In this document: one piece after another, positions 10,101 to 21,421 of the stretch | How the letters are laid out: each line of letters begins with the position of its first letter | How positions within the stretch are numbered: the stretch's first letter is position 1 | Assembly: GCA_920105625.2 (NCBI GenBank) | Contig: OV050030.1 | Location: 164,957,860-165,021,859, forward strand | Length of the DNA: 64,000 bases | Reading direction: 5' to 3' | Source: Clusia tigrina | Lineage: Eukaryota > Arthropoda > Insecta > Diptera > Clusiidae | Made by a program: the position numbers and the translations under genes | The notes under the pieces: generated by a model | The model's input: only the letters and a program-made list of their open reading frames with translations | Databases searched by the model: none | What the model was told of the DNA's origin: nothing

Positions 10101-11024
10101 AAATCAACAGCACACCAATTGTGAACCCTACCAGGAATCGAACCTGGGCCTACAGCTGTTGTAATATGTCCATCCAGACAACTACGCTAACTGCAGGTGG
10201 TGAACTGACTGATAAAATTCTGTTCATGTACTGTCTCATTCCACCACGCACTCTAATCAACTCTGTCTCATTATTACCCCTCTTTTGTTCCGTTAGGTCT
10301 CTCTCTCTGTTTTTTTATTACATTTCAGTGGTGTCATAGTACATTGCTTTTGTTAGTGGCAGGATAATTAAGCCTGATCACACTAACCTTCTAAGGATAC
10401 AATCTATAAAGTTTACAATCTCTTGTGAAGATTCGTCAGTAGACATAGTTGTCACCTTTTTACCGTATTCATTCATTAAATGTGAGTAAGTCGATAGTCG
10501 TCAATTCTGTGTATATGAAGATTATTTTTGTAACGAATTTATTGACAAGACAAGTTACAACAGTAGTTGCAATTGCGTTTGTGGTTTTGCCACCGTAATA
10601 ATTTTTCAGAAGAAGAAGAAGAATTATTGAAACATTTTTTTGGCAGATCTTATAGCTATTTCGGACACGCCACTTGTCCTCATCAGAAATCTTTCAATGA
10701 AAGGCAATTTTTCCTCAAGAATTTTTTATTATGTCTCAGAAATCAACAGCACACCAATTATGAACCCTCCCAGGAATCGAACCTGGGTCTACAGCTGTTG
10801 TAATCTGTCCATCCAGACAACTACGCTAACAGCAGGTGGTGAACTGACTGATCAAATTCTGTTCATGTACTGTCTCATTCCACCACACACTCTAATCAAC
10901 TCTGTCTCATTATTACCCCTCTTTTGTTAGGTTAGGTTTCTCTCTCTGTTTTTTTATTACATTTCAGTGGTGTCATAGTACATTGCTTTTGTTAGTGGCA
11001 GGCTAATTAAGCCTGATCACACTA
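7189..11024 (+). repeat. Higher-order repeat: X-A-B trimer, 1918 bp, two copies
   Basis: Units start at 7189, 7829, 8468 and again at 9107, 9747, 10386, each pair 1918 bp apart. The X units (7189, 9107) are hybrids: an A-like left part, the marker AGATCTTTAAAGC in place of AGATCTTATAGC (near 7448 and 9366), then a B-like right part with CATCTAGACAAC. From about 7250 the two trimers are nearly identical. Small differences include CCTTCCCAGG at 9487 and CCTACCAGG near 10128. The first 40 bases of the X units differ, marking an exchange point. Confidence 0.88.
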
Positions 11025-14000
11025 ACCTTCTAAGGATGCATTCTATAACGTTTACAATTTCTTGTGAAGATTCATCAGTACACATAGTTGTCACCTTTTT
11101 ACCGTATTCATTCTGTTAATGTGAGTAAGTCGATAGTCGTCAATTCTATGTATATAAAGATTATTTTTTTAACGAATTTATTGACAAGACAAGTCACAAC
11201 AGTAGTTGCAACTGCGTATGTGGTTATGCCACCGTAATAATTTTTCAGAAGAAGAAGAAGAATTATTGAAACATTTTTTTGGCAGATCTTATAGCTATTT
11301 CGGACACGCCACTTGTCCTCATCAGAGATATTTCAATGAAAGGCAATTTTTCCCCAAGCATTTTTTATTATGTCTCAGAAATCAACAGCACACCAATTAT
11401 GAACCCTCCCAGGAATCGAACCTGGGTCTACAGCTGTTCTAATCTGTCCATCCAGACAACTACGCTAACAGCAGTTGGTGAACTGACTGATCAAATTCTG
11501 TTCATGTACTGTCTCATTCCACCACACACTCTAATCAACTCTGTCTCATTATTACCCCTCTTTTGTTCCGTTAGGTCTCTCTTTCTGATTTTTTATTACA
11601 TTTCAGTGGTGTCATAGTACATTGATTTTGTTAGTGGCAGGCTAATTAAGCCTGATCACACTAACCTTCTAAGGATACATTCTGTAAAGTTTACAATTTC
11701 TTGTGAAAACTCGTCAGTAGACATAGTTGTCACCTTTTTACCGTATTCATTCTGTAAATGTGAGTAAGTCGATAGTCGTCAATTCTGTGTATATGAAGAT
11801 TATTTTTATAACGTATTTATTGACAAGACAAGTTACAACAGTAGTTGCAATTGCGTATGTGGTTATGCCACCGTAATAATTTTTCAGAAGAAGAAGAAGA
11901 ATTATTGAAACATTTTTTTGGCAGATCTTATAGCTATTTCGGACACGCCACTTGTCCTCATCAGAGATATTTCAATGAAAGGCAATTTTTCCCCAAGCAT
12001 TTTTTATTATGTCTCAGAAATCAACAGCACACCAATTATGAACCCTCCCAGGAATCGAACCTGGGTCTACAGCTGTTCTAATCTGTCCATCCAGACAACT
12101 ACGCTAACAGCAGGTGGTGAACTGACTGATCAAATTCTGTTCATGTACTGTCTCATTCCACCACACACTCTAATCAACTCTGTCTCATTATTACCCCTCT
12201 TTTGTTCTGTTAGGTCTCTCTCTCTCTCTGTTTTTTTATTACATTTCAGTGGTACATTGCTTTTGTTAGTGGCAGGCTAATTAAGCCTGATCACACTAAC
12301 CTTCTAAGGATACATTCTATAAAGTTTACAATCTTATGTGAAGATTCGTCAGTAGACATAGTTGTCACCTTTTTACCGTATTCATTCTGTTAATGTGAGT
12401 AAGTCGATAGTCGTCAATCCTGTGTATATGAAGATTATTTTTGTAACGAATTTATTGACAAGACAAGTTACAACAGTAGTTGCAATTGCGTATGTGGTTA
12501 TGCCACCGTAATAATTTTTCAGAAGAAGAAGAAGAATTATTGAAACATTTTTTTTGGCAGATCTTATAGCTATTTCGGACACGCCACTTGTCGTCATCAG
12601 AGATCTTTCAATGAAATGCAATTTTTCCCCAAGCATTTTTTATTATGTCTCAGAAATCAACAGCACACCAATTATGAACCCTCCCAGGAATCGAACCTGG
12701 GTCTACAGCTGTTATAATATATCCATCCAGACAACTACGCTAACTGCAGGTGGTGAACTGACTGATAAAATTCTGTTCATGTACTGTCTCATTCCACCAC
12801 GCACTCTAATCAACTCTGTCTCATTATTACCCCTCTTTTGTTCCGTTAGGTCTCTCTCTCTGTTTTTTTATTACATTTCAGTGGTGTCATAGTACATTGC
12901 TTTTGTTAGTGGCAGGATAATTAAGCCTGATCACAATAAACCTTCTAAGGATACAATCTATAAAGTTTACAATCTCTTGTGAAGATTCGTCAGTAGACAT
13001 AGTTGTCACCTTTTTACCGTATTCATTCATTAAATGTGAGTCAGTCGATAGTCGTCAATTCTATGTATATAAAGATTATTTTTTTAACGAATTTATTGAC
13101 AAGACAAGTCACAACAGAAGTTGCAACTGCGTATGTGGTTATGCCACCGTAATAATTTTTCAGAAGAAGAAGAAGAATTATTGAAACATTTTTTTGGCAG
13201 ATCTTATAGCTATTTCGGACACGCCACTTGTCCTCATCAGAGATATTTCAATGAAAGGCAATTTTTCCCCAAGCATTTTTTATTATGTCTCAGAAATCAA
13301 CAGCACACCAATTATGAACCCTCCCAGGAATCGAACCTGGGTCTACAGCTGTTCTAATCTGTCCATCCAGACAACTACGCTAACAGCAGGTGGTGAACTG
13401 ACTGATCAAATTCTGTTCATGTACTGTCTCATTCCACCACACACTCTAATCAACTCTGTCTCATTATTACCCCTCTTTTGTTCCGTTAGGTCTCTCTTTC
13501 TGATTTTTTATTACATTTCAGTGGTGTCATAGTACATTGCTTTTGTTAGTGGCAGGCTAATTAAGCCTGATCACACTAACCTTCTAAGGATACATTCTAT
13601 AAAGTTTACAATTTCTTGTGAAAACTCGTCAGTAGACATAGTTGTCACCTTTTTACCGTATTCATTCTGTAAATGTGAGTAAGTCAATAGTCGTCAATTC
13701 TGTGTATATGAAGATTACTTTTATAACGTATTTATTGACAAGACAAGTTACAACAGTAGTTGCAATTGCGTATGTGGTTATGCCACCGTAATAATTTTTC
13801 AGAAGAAGAAGAAGAATTATTGAAACATTTTTTTGGCAGATCTTATAGCTATTTCGGACACGCCACTTGTCCTCATCAGAGATATTTCAATGAAAGGCAA
13901 TTTTTCCCCAAGCATTTTTTATTATGTCTCAGAAATCAACAGCACACCAATTATGAACCCTCCCAGGAATCGAACCTGGGTCTACAGCTGTTCTAATCTG

Positions 14001-15011
14001 TCCATCCAGACAACTACGCTAACAGCAGGTGGTGAACTGACTGATCAAATTCTGTTCATGTACTGTCTCATTCCACCACACACTCTAATCAACTCTGTCT
14101 CATTATTACCCCTCTTTTGTTCTGTTAGGTCTCTCTCTCTCTCTGTTTTTTTATTACATTTCAGTGGTACATTGCTTTTGTTAGTGGCAGGCTAATTAAG
14201 CCTGATCACACTAACCTTCTAAGGATACATTCTATAAAGTTTACAATCTTATGTGAAGATTCGTCAGTAGACATAGTTGTCACCTTTTTACCGTATTCAT
14301 TCTGTTAATGTGAGTAAGTCGATAGTCGTCAATTCTGTGTATATGAAGATTATTTTTGTAACGAATTTATTGACAAGACAAGTTACAACAGTAGTTGCAA
14401 TTGCGTATGTGGTTATGCCACCGTAATAATTTTTCAGAAGAAGAAGAAGAATTATTGAAACATTTTTTTTGGCAGATCTTATAGCTATTTCGGACACGCC
14501 ACTTGTCCTCATCAGAGATCTTTCAATGAAAGACCATTTTTCCTCAAGTTACAACAGTAGTTGCAATTGCGTATGTGGTTATGCCACCGTAATAGTTTTT
14601 CAGAAGAAGAAGAAGAATTATTGAAACATTTTTTTTGGCAGATCTTATAGCTATTTCGGACACGCCACTTGTCCTCATCAGAGATCTTGCAATAAACGGC
14701 AATTTTTCCCCAAGCATTTTTTATTATTTCTCAGAAATTAACAGCACACCAATTATGAACCCTCCCAGGAATCGAACCTGGGTCTACAGCTGTTGTAATC
14801 TGTCCAGTCAGACAACTACGCTAACTGCAGGTGGTGAACTGACTGATCATATTCTGTTCATGTACTGTCTCATTCCACCACACACTCTAATCAACTCTGT
14901 CTCATTATTACCCCTCTTTTGTTCCGTTAGGTCTCTCTCTCTGTTTTTTTATTACATTTCAGTGGTACATTGCTTTTGTTAGTGGCAGGCTAATTAAGCC
15001 TGATCACACTA
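11025..15011 (+). repeat. Array segment with 1915-bp repeat (units at 11025, 11664, 12299, 12940, 13579, 14214)
   Basis: The stretch from about 11140 to 12540 recurs at about 13055 to 14455, offset 1915 bp: a C unit, a C' unit with the 8-bp deletion, and the start of the following unit. The copies then part: the unit at 12299 continues with the GTCGTCATCAG/GAAATGCAA variant shared with unit 1, while the unit at 14214 continues into a 166-bp duplication. The unit at 12940 has an extra A in its start motif (ACAATAAACC). Confidence 0.83.
14383..14714 (+). repeat. Internal 166-bp duplication, second instance (14383-14548, 14549-14714)
   Basis: The breakpoint and the GAAAGACCATTTTT marker in the first copy match 3357-3688. 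The second copy differs in its right part (GCAATAAACGGCAATTTTTCCCC), showing exchange with other unit types after the duplication arose. The host unit is 14214-15011 (798 bp), shortened by its own 8-bp deletion at 14964. Confidence 0.92.
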
Positions 15012-17183
15012 ACCTTCTAAGAATACATTCTATAAAGTTTATAATTTCTTGTGAAGATTCGTCAGTAGACATATTTGTCACCTTTTTACCGTATTCATTC
15101 ATTAAATGTGAGTAAGTCGATAGTCGTCAATTCTGTGTATATGAAGATTATTTTTGTAACGAATTTATTGACAAGACAAGTTACAACAGTAGTTGCAATT
15201 GCGTATGTGGTTATGCCACCGTAATAATTTTTCAGAAGAAGAAGAAGAATTATTGAAACATTTTTTTTGGCAGATCTTATAGCTATTTCGGACACGCCAC
15301 TTGTCCTCATCAGAGATCTTTCAATGAAAGGCCATTTTTCCTCAAGCATTTTTCATTATGTCTCAGAAATCAACAGCACACCAATTATGAACCCTCCCAG
15401 GAATCGAACCTGGGTCTACAGCTGTTGTAATCTGTCCATCCAGACAAATACGCTAACAGCAGGTGGTGAACTGACTGATCAAATTCTGTTCATGTACTGT
15501 CTCATTCCACCACACACTCTAATCAACTCTGTCTCATTATTACCCCTCTTTTGTTCCGTTAGGTCTCTCTCTCTCTGTTTTTTTATTACATTTCAGTGGT
15601 GTCATAGTACATTGCTTTTGTTAGTGGCAGGCTAATTAAGCCTGATCACACTAACCTTCTAAGGATACATTCTATAAAGTTTACAATATCTTGTGAAGAT
15701 TCGTCAGTAGACATAGTTGTCACCTTTTTACCGTATTCATTCTGTTAATGTGAGTAAGTCGATAGTCGTCAATTCTGTGTATATGAAGATTATTTTTGTA
15801 ACGAATTTATTGACAAGACAAGTTACAACAGTAGTTGCAACTGCGTATGTGGTTATGCCACCGTAATAATTTTTCAGCAGAAGAAGAAGAATTATTGAAA
15901 CATTTTTTTGGCAGATCTTATAGCTATTTCGGACACGCCACTTGTCCTCATCAGAGATCTTTCAATGAAAGGCAATTTTTCCCAAGCATTTTTTATTATG
16001 TCTCAGAAATCAACAGCACACCAATTATGAACCCTCCCAGGAATCGAACCTGGGTCTACAGCTGTTGTAATCTGTCCAGCCAGACAACTACGCTAACTGC
16101 ATTTGGTGAACTGACTGATCAAATTCTGTTCAAGTACTGTCTCATTCCACCACACACTCTAATCAACTCTGTCTCATTATTACCCCTCTTTTGTTCCGTT
16201 AGGGCTCTCTCTCTGTTTTTTTATTACATTTCAGTGGTGTCATAGTACATTGCTTTTGTTAGTGGCAGGGTAATTAAGCCTGATCACACTAACCTTCTAA
16301 GGATACATTCTATAAAGTTTTCAATTTCTTGTGAAGATTCGTCAGTAGACATAGTTGTCACCTTTTTACCGTATTCATTCTGTTAATGTGAGTAAGTCGA
16401 TAGTCGTCAATTCTGTGTATATGAAGATTATTTTTATAACGTATTTATTGACAAGACAAGTTACAACAGTAGTTGCAATTGCGTATGTGGTTATGCCACC
16501 GTAATAGTTTTTCAGAAGAAGAAGAAGAATTATTGAAACATTTTTTTTGGCAGATCTTATAGCTATTTCGGACACGCCACTTGTCCTCATCAGAGATCTT
16601 TCAATGAAAGGCAATTTTTCCCCAAGCATTTTTTATTATGTCTCAGAAATCAACAGCACACCAATTATGAACCCTCCCAGGAATCGAACCTGGGTCTACA
16701 GCTGTTGTAATCTGTCCAGCCAGACAACTACGCTAACTGCATTTGGTGAACTGACTGATCAAATTCTGTTCAAGTACTGTCTCATTCCACCACACACTCT
16801 AATCAACTCTGTCTCATTATTACCCCTCTTTTGTTCCGTTAGGGCTCTCTCTCTGTTTTTTTATTACATTTCAGTGGTGTCATAGTACATTGCTTTTGTT
16901 AGTGGCAGGGTAATTAAGCCTGATCACACTAACCTTCTAAGGATACATTCTATAAAGTTTTCAATTTCTTGTGAAGATTCGTCAGTAGACATAGTTGTCA
17001 CCTTTTTACCGTATTCATTCTGTTAATGTGAGTAAGTCGATAGTCGTCAATTCTGTGTATATGAAGATTATTTTTATAACGTATTTATTGACAAGACAAG
17101 TTACAACAGTAGTTGCAATTGCGTATGTGGTTATGACACCGTAATAATTTTTCAGAAGAAGAAGAAGAATTATTGAAACATAT
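15012..17183 (+). repeat. Array segment with a recent single-unit duplication (units 15012, 15654, 16292, 16932)
   Basis: From about 15990 to 16500 the sequence recurs at about 16630 to 17135, offset 640 bp. It shares rare changes: GCATTTGGTGAAC, CAAGTACTGTC, TTAGGGCTCTC, GCAGGGTAATT and AAAGTTTTCAATT. These five markers occur nowhere else that I saw, so this is a one-unit duplication by unequal exchange and looks recent. The unit at 15012 has CTAAGAATAC and CATATTTGTCACC variants. Confidence 0.85.
15821..15842. other. Imperfect 9-bp inverted repeat, loop AGTA
   Basis: AGTTACAAC and GTTGCAACT pair over nine bases with one mismatch around the four-base loop AGTA. The same place in most other units reads GTTGCAATT, which weakens the stem by one more position. 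Position in the unit is about 170-190. A cruciform or binding role is only possible. Confidence 0.5.
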
Positions 17184-17733
17184 TTTTGGCAGATCTTATA
17201 GCTATTTCGGACACGCCACTTGTCCTCATCAGAGATATTTCAATGAAAGGCAATTTTTCCCCAAGCATTTTTTATTATGTCTCAGAAATCAACAGCACAC
17301 CAATTATGAACCCTCCCAGGAATCGAACCTGGGTCTACAGCTGTTCTAATCTGTCCATCCAGACAACTACGCTAACAGCAGGTGGTGAACTGACTGATCA
17401 AATTCTGTTCATGTACTGTCTCATTCCACCACACACTCTAATCAACTCTGTCTCATTATTACCCCTCTTTTGTTCTGTTAGGTCTCTCTCGCTCTGTTTT
17501 TTTATTACATTTCAGTGGTACATTGCTTTTGTTAGTGGCAGGCTAATTAAGCCTGATCACACTAACCTTCTAAGGATACATTCTATAAAGTTTACAATCT
17601 TATGTGAAGATTCGTCAGTAGACATAGTTGTCACCTTTTTACCGTATTCATTCTGTTAATGTGAGTAAGTCGATAGTCGTCAATTCTGTGTATATGAAGA
17701 TTATTTTTGTAACGAATTTATTGACAAGACAAG

Positions 17734-18065
17734 TTACAACAGTAGTTGCAATTGCGTATGTGGTTATGCCACCGTAATAATTTTTCAGAAGAAGAAGAAG
17801 AATTATTGAAACATTTTTTTTGGCAGATCTTATAGCTATTTCGGACACGCCACTTGTCCTCATCAGAGATCTTTCAATGAAAGACCATTTTTCCTCAAGT
17901 TACAACAGTAGTTGCAATTGCGTATGTGGTTATGCCACCGTAATAATTTTTCAGAAGAAGAAGAAGAATTATTGAAACATTTTTTTTGGCAGATCTTATA
18001 GCTATTTCGGACACGCCACTTGTCCTCATCAGAGATATTTCAATGAAAGGCAATTTTTCCCCAAG
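17734..18065 (+). repeat. Internal 166-bp duplication, third instance (17734-17899, 17900-18065)
   Basis: It has the same breakpoint, the same CAAG junction and the same marker as 3357-3688. The second copy ends in a type C right part (AGAGATATTTC, TTCCCCAAG). Host unit 17565-18370 is 806 bp. Confidence 0.92.
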
Positions 18066-21000
18066 CATTTTTTATTATGTCTCAGAAATCAACAGCACAC
18101 CAATTATGAACCCTCCCAGGAATCGAACCTGCGTCTACAGCTGTTGTAATCTGTTCATCCAGACAACTACGCTAGCACCAGGTGGTGAACTGACTGATCA
18201 AATTCTGTTCATGTACTGTCTCATTCCACCACACACTCTAATCAACTCTGTCTCATTATTACCTCTCTTTTGTTCCGTTAGGTCTCTCTCTCTATTTTTT
18301 TATTACAATTCAGTGGTGTCATAGTACATTGCTTTTGTTAGTGGCAGGTTAATTAAGCCTGATCACACTTACCTTCTAAGGATACAATCTATAAAGTTTA
18401 CAATTTCTTGTGAAGATTCGTCAGTAGACATAGTTGTCACCTTCTTACCGAATTTATTCTGTAAATGTGAGTAAGTCGATAGTCGTCAATTCTGTGTATA
18501 TGAAGATTATTTTTGTAACGAATTTATTGACAAGACAAGTTACAACAGTAGTTGCAATTGCGTATGTGGTTATGCCACCGTAATAATTTTTCAGAAGAAG
18601 AAGAAGAATTATTGAAACATTTTTTTGGCAGATCTTATAGCTATTTCGGACACGCCACTTGTCCTCATCAGAGATCTTTCAATGAAAGGCAATTTTTCCC
18701 CAAGCATTTTTTATTATGTCTCAGAAATCAACAGCACACCAATTATGAACCCTCCCACGAATCGAACCTGGGTCTACAGCTGTTGTGATCTGTCCATCCA
18801 GACAACTACGCTACCAGCAGGTGGTGAACTGACTGATCAAATTCTGTTCATGTACTGTCTCATTCCACCACACACTCTAATCAACTCTGTCTCATTATTA
18901 CCCCTCTTTTGTTCCGTTAGGTCTCTCTCTCTGTTTTTTTATTACATTTCAGTGGTGTCATAGTACATTGCTTTTGTTAGTGGCAGGCTAATTAAGCCTG
19001 ATCACACTAACCTTCTAAGGATACATTCTATAAAGTTTACAATCTCTTGTGAAGATTCGTCAGTAGACATAGTTGTCACCTTTTTACCGTATTCATTCTG
19101 TTAATGTGAGTAAGTCGAGAGTCGTCAATTCTGTGTATATGAAGATTATTTTTGTAACGAATTTATTGACAAGACAAGTTACAACAGTAGTTGCAACTGC
19201 GTATGTGGTTATGCCACCGTAATAATTTTTCAGAAGAAGAAGAAGAATTATTGAAACATTTTTTTGGCAGATCTTATAGCTATTTCGGACACGCCACTTG
19301 TCCTCATCAGAGATCTTTCAATGAAAGGCAATTTTTCCCCAAGCATTTTTTATTATGTCTCAGAAATCAACAGCACACCAATTATGAACCCTCCCAGGAA
19401 TCGAACCTGGGCCTACAGCTGTTGTAATATGTCCATCCAGACAACTACGCTAACTGCAGGTGGTGAACTGACTGATAAAATTCTGTTCATGTACTGTCTC
19501 ATTCCACCACACACTCTAATCAACTCTGTCTCATTATTACCCCTCTTTTGTTCCGTTAGGTCTCTCTCTCTGTTTTTTTATTACATTTCAGTGGTGTCAT
19601 AGTACATTGCTTTTGTTAGTGGCAGGCTAATTAAGCCTGATCACACTAACCTTCTAAGGATACATTCTATAAAGTTTACAATCTCTTGTGAAGATTCGTC
19701 AGTAGACATAGCTGTCACCTTTTTACCGTATTCATTCTGTTAATGTGAGTAAGTCGAGAGTCGTCAATTCTGTGTATATGAAGATTATTTTTGTAACGAA
19801 TTTATTGACAAGACAAGTTACAACAGTAGCTGTACTTGCGTATGTGGTTATGCCACCGTAATAATTTTTCAGAAGAAGAAGAAGAATTATTGAAACATTT
19901 TTTTGGCAGATCTTATAGCTATTTCGGACACGCCACTTGTCCTCATCAGAGATCTTTCAATGAAAGGCAATTTTTCCCCAAGCATTTTTTATTATGTCTC
20001 AGAAATCAACAGCACACCAATTATGAACCCTCCCAGGAATCGAACCTGGGTCTACAGCTGTTGTGATCTGTCCATCCAGACAACTACGCTAACAGCAGGT
20101 GGTGAACTGACTGATCAAATTCTGTTCATGTACTGTCTCATTCCACCACACACTCTAATCAACTCTGTCTCATTATTACCCCTCTTTTGTTCCGTTAGGT
20201 CTCTCTCTCTGTTTTTTTATTACATTTCAGTGGTGTCATAGTACATTGCTTTTGTTAGTGGCAGGCTAATTAAGCCTGATCACACTAACCTTCTAAGGAT
20301 ACATTCTATAAAGTTTACAATCTCTTGTGAAGATTCGTCAGTAGACATAGTTGTCACCTTTTTACCGTATTCATTCTGTTAATGTGAGTAAGTCGAGAGT
20401 CGTCAATTCTGTGTATATGAAGATTATTTTTGTAACGAATTTATTGACAAGACAAGTTACAACAGTAGTTGCAACTGCGTATGTGGTTATGCCACCGTAA
20501 TAATTTTTCAGAAGAAGAAGACGAATTATTGAAACATTTTTTTGGCAGATCTTATAGCTATTTCGGACACGCCACTTGTCCTCATCAGAGATATTTCAAT
20601 GAAAGGCAATTTTTCCCCAAGCATTTTTTATTATGTCTCAGAAATCAACAGCACACCAATTATGAACCCTCCCAGGAATCGAACCTGGGTCTACAGCTGT
20701 TCTAATCTGTCCATCCAGACAACTACGCTAACAGCAGGTGGTGAACTGACTGATCAAATTCTGTTCATGTACTGTCTCATTCCACCACACACTCTAATCA
20801 ACTCTGTCTCATTATTACCCCTCTTTTGTTCTGTTAGGTCTCTCTCGCTCTGTTTTTTTATTACATTTCAGTGGTACATTGCTTTTGTTAGTGGCAGGCT
20901 AATTAAGCCTGATCACACTAACCTTCTAAGGATACATTCTATAAAGTTTACAATCTTATGTGAAGATTCGTCAGTAGACATAGTTGTCACCTTTTTACCG

Positions 21001-21089
21001 TATTCATTCTGTTAATGTGAGTAAGTCGATAGTCGTCAATTCTGTGTATATGAAGATTATTTTTGTAACGAATTTATTGACAAGACAAG

Positions 21090-21421
21090 TTACAACAGTA
21101 GTTGCAATTGCGTATGTGGTTATGCCACCGTAATAATTTTTCAGAAGAAGAAGAAGAATTATTGAAACATTTTTTTTGGCAGATCTTATAGCTATTTCGG
21201 ACACGCCACTTGTCCTCATCAGAGATCTTTCAATGAAAGACCATTTTTCCTCAAGTTACAACAGTAGTTGCAATTGCGTATGTGGTTATGCCACCGTAAT
21301 AATTTTTCAGAAGAAGAAGAAGAATTATTGAAACATTTTTTTTGGCAGATCTTATAGCTATTTCGGACACGCCACTTGTCCTCATCAGAGATATTTCAAT
21401 GAAAGGCAATTTTTCCCCAAG
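21090..21421 (+). repeat. Internal 166-bp duplication, fourth instance (21090-21255, 21256-21421)
   Basis: This is the copy of 17734-18065 in the second 3356-bp block, at exactly 3356 bp distance; I saw no difference between the two. Host unit 20921-21726. Confidence 0.92.

Noticed and set aside
17186..17659. 157-codon open frame (also at 20542)
   Set aside because: It exists only because the 8-bp deletion joins two frames across the unit boundary. It has a non-ATG start, and its sequence is ordinary satellite with no recognisable domain.
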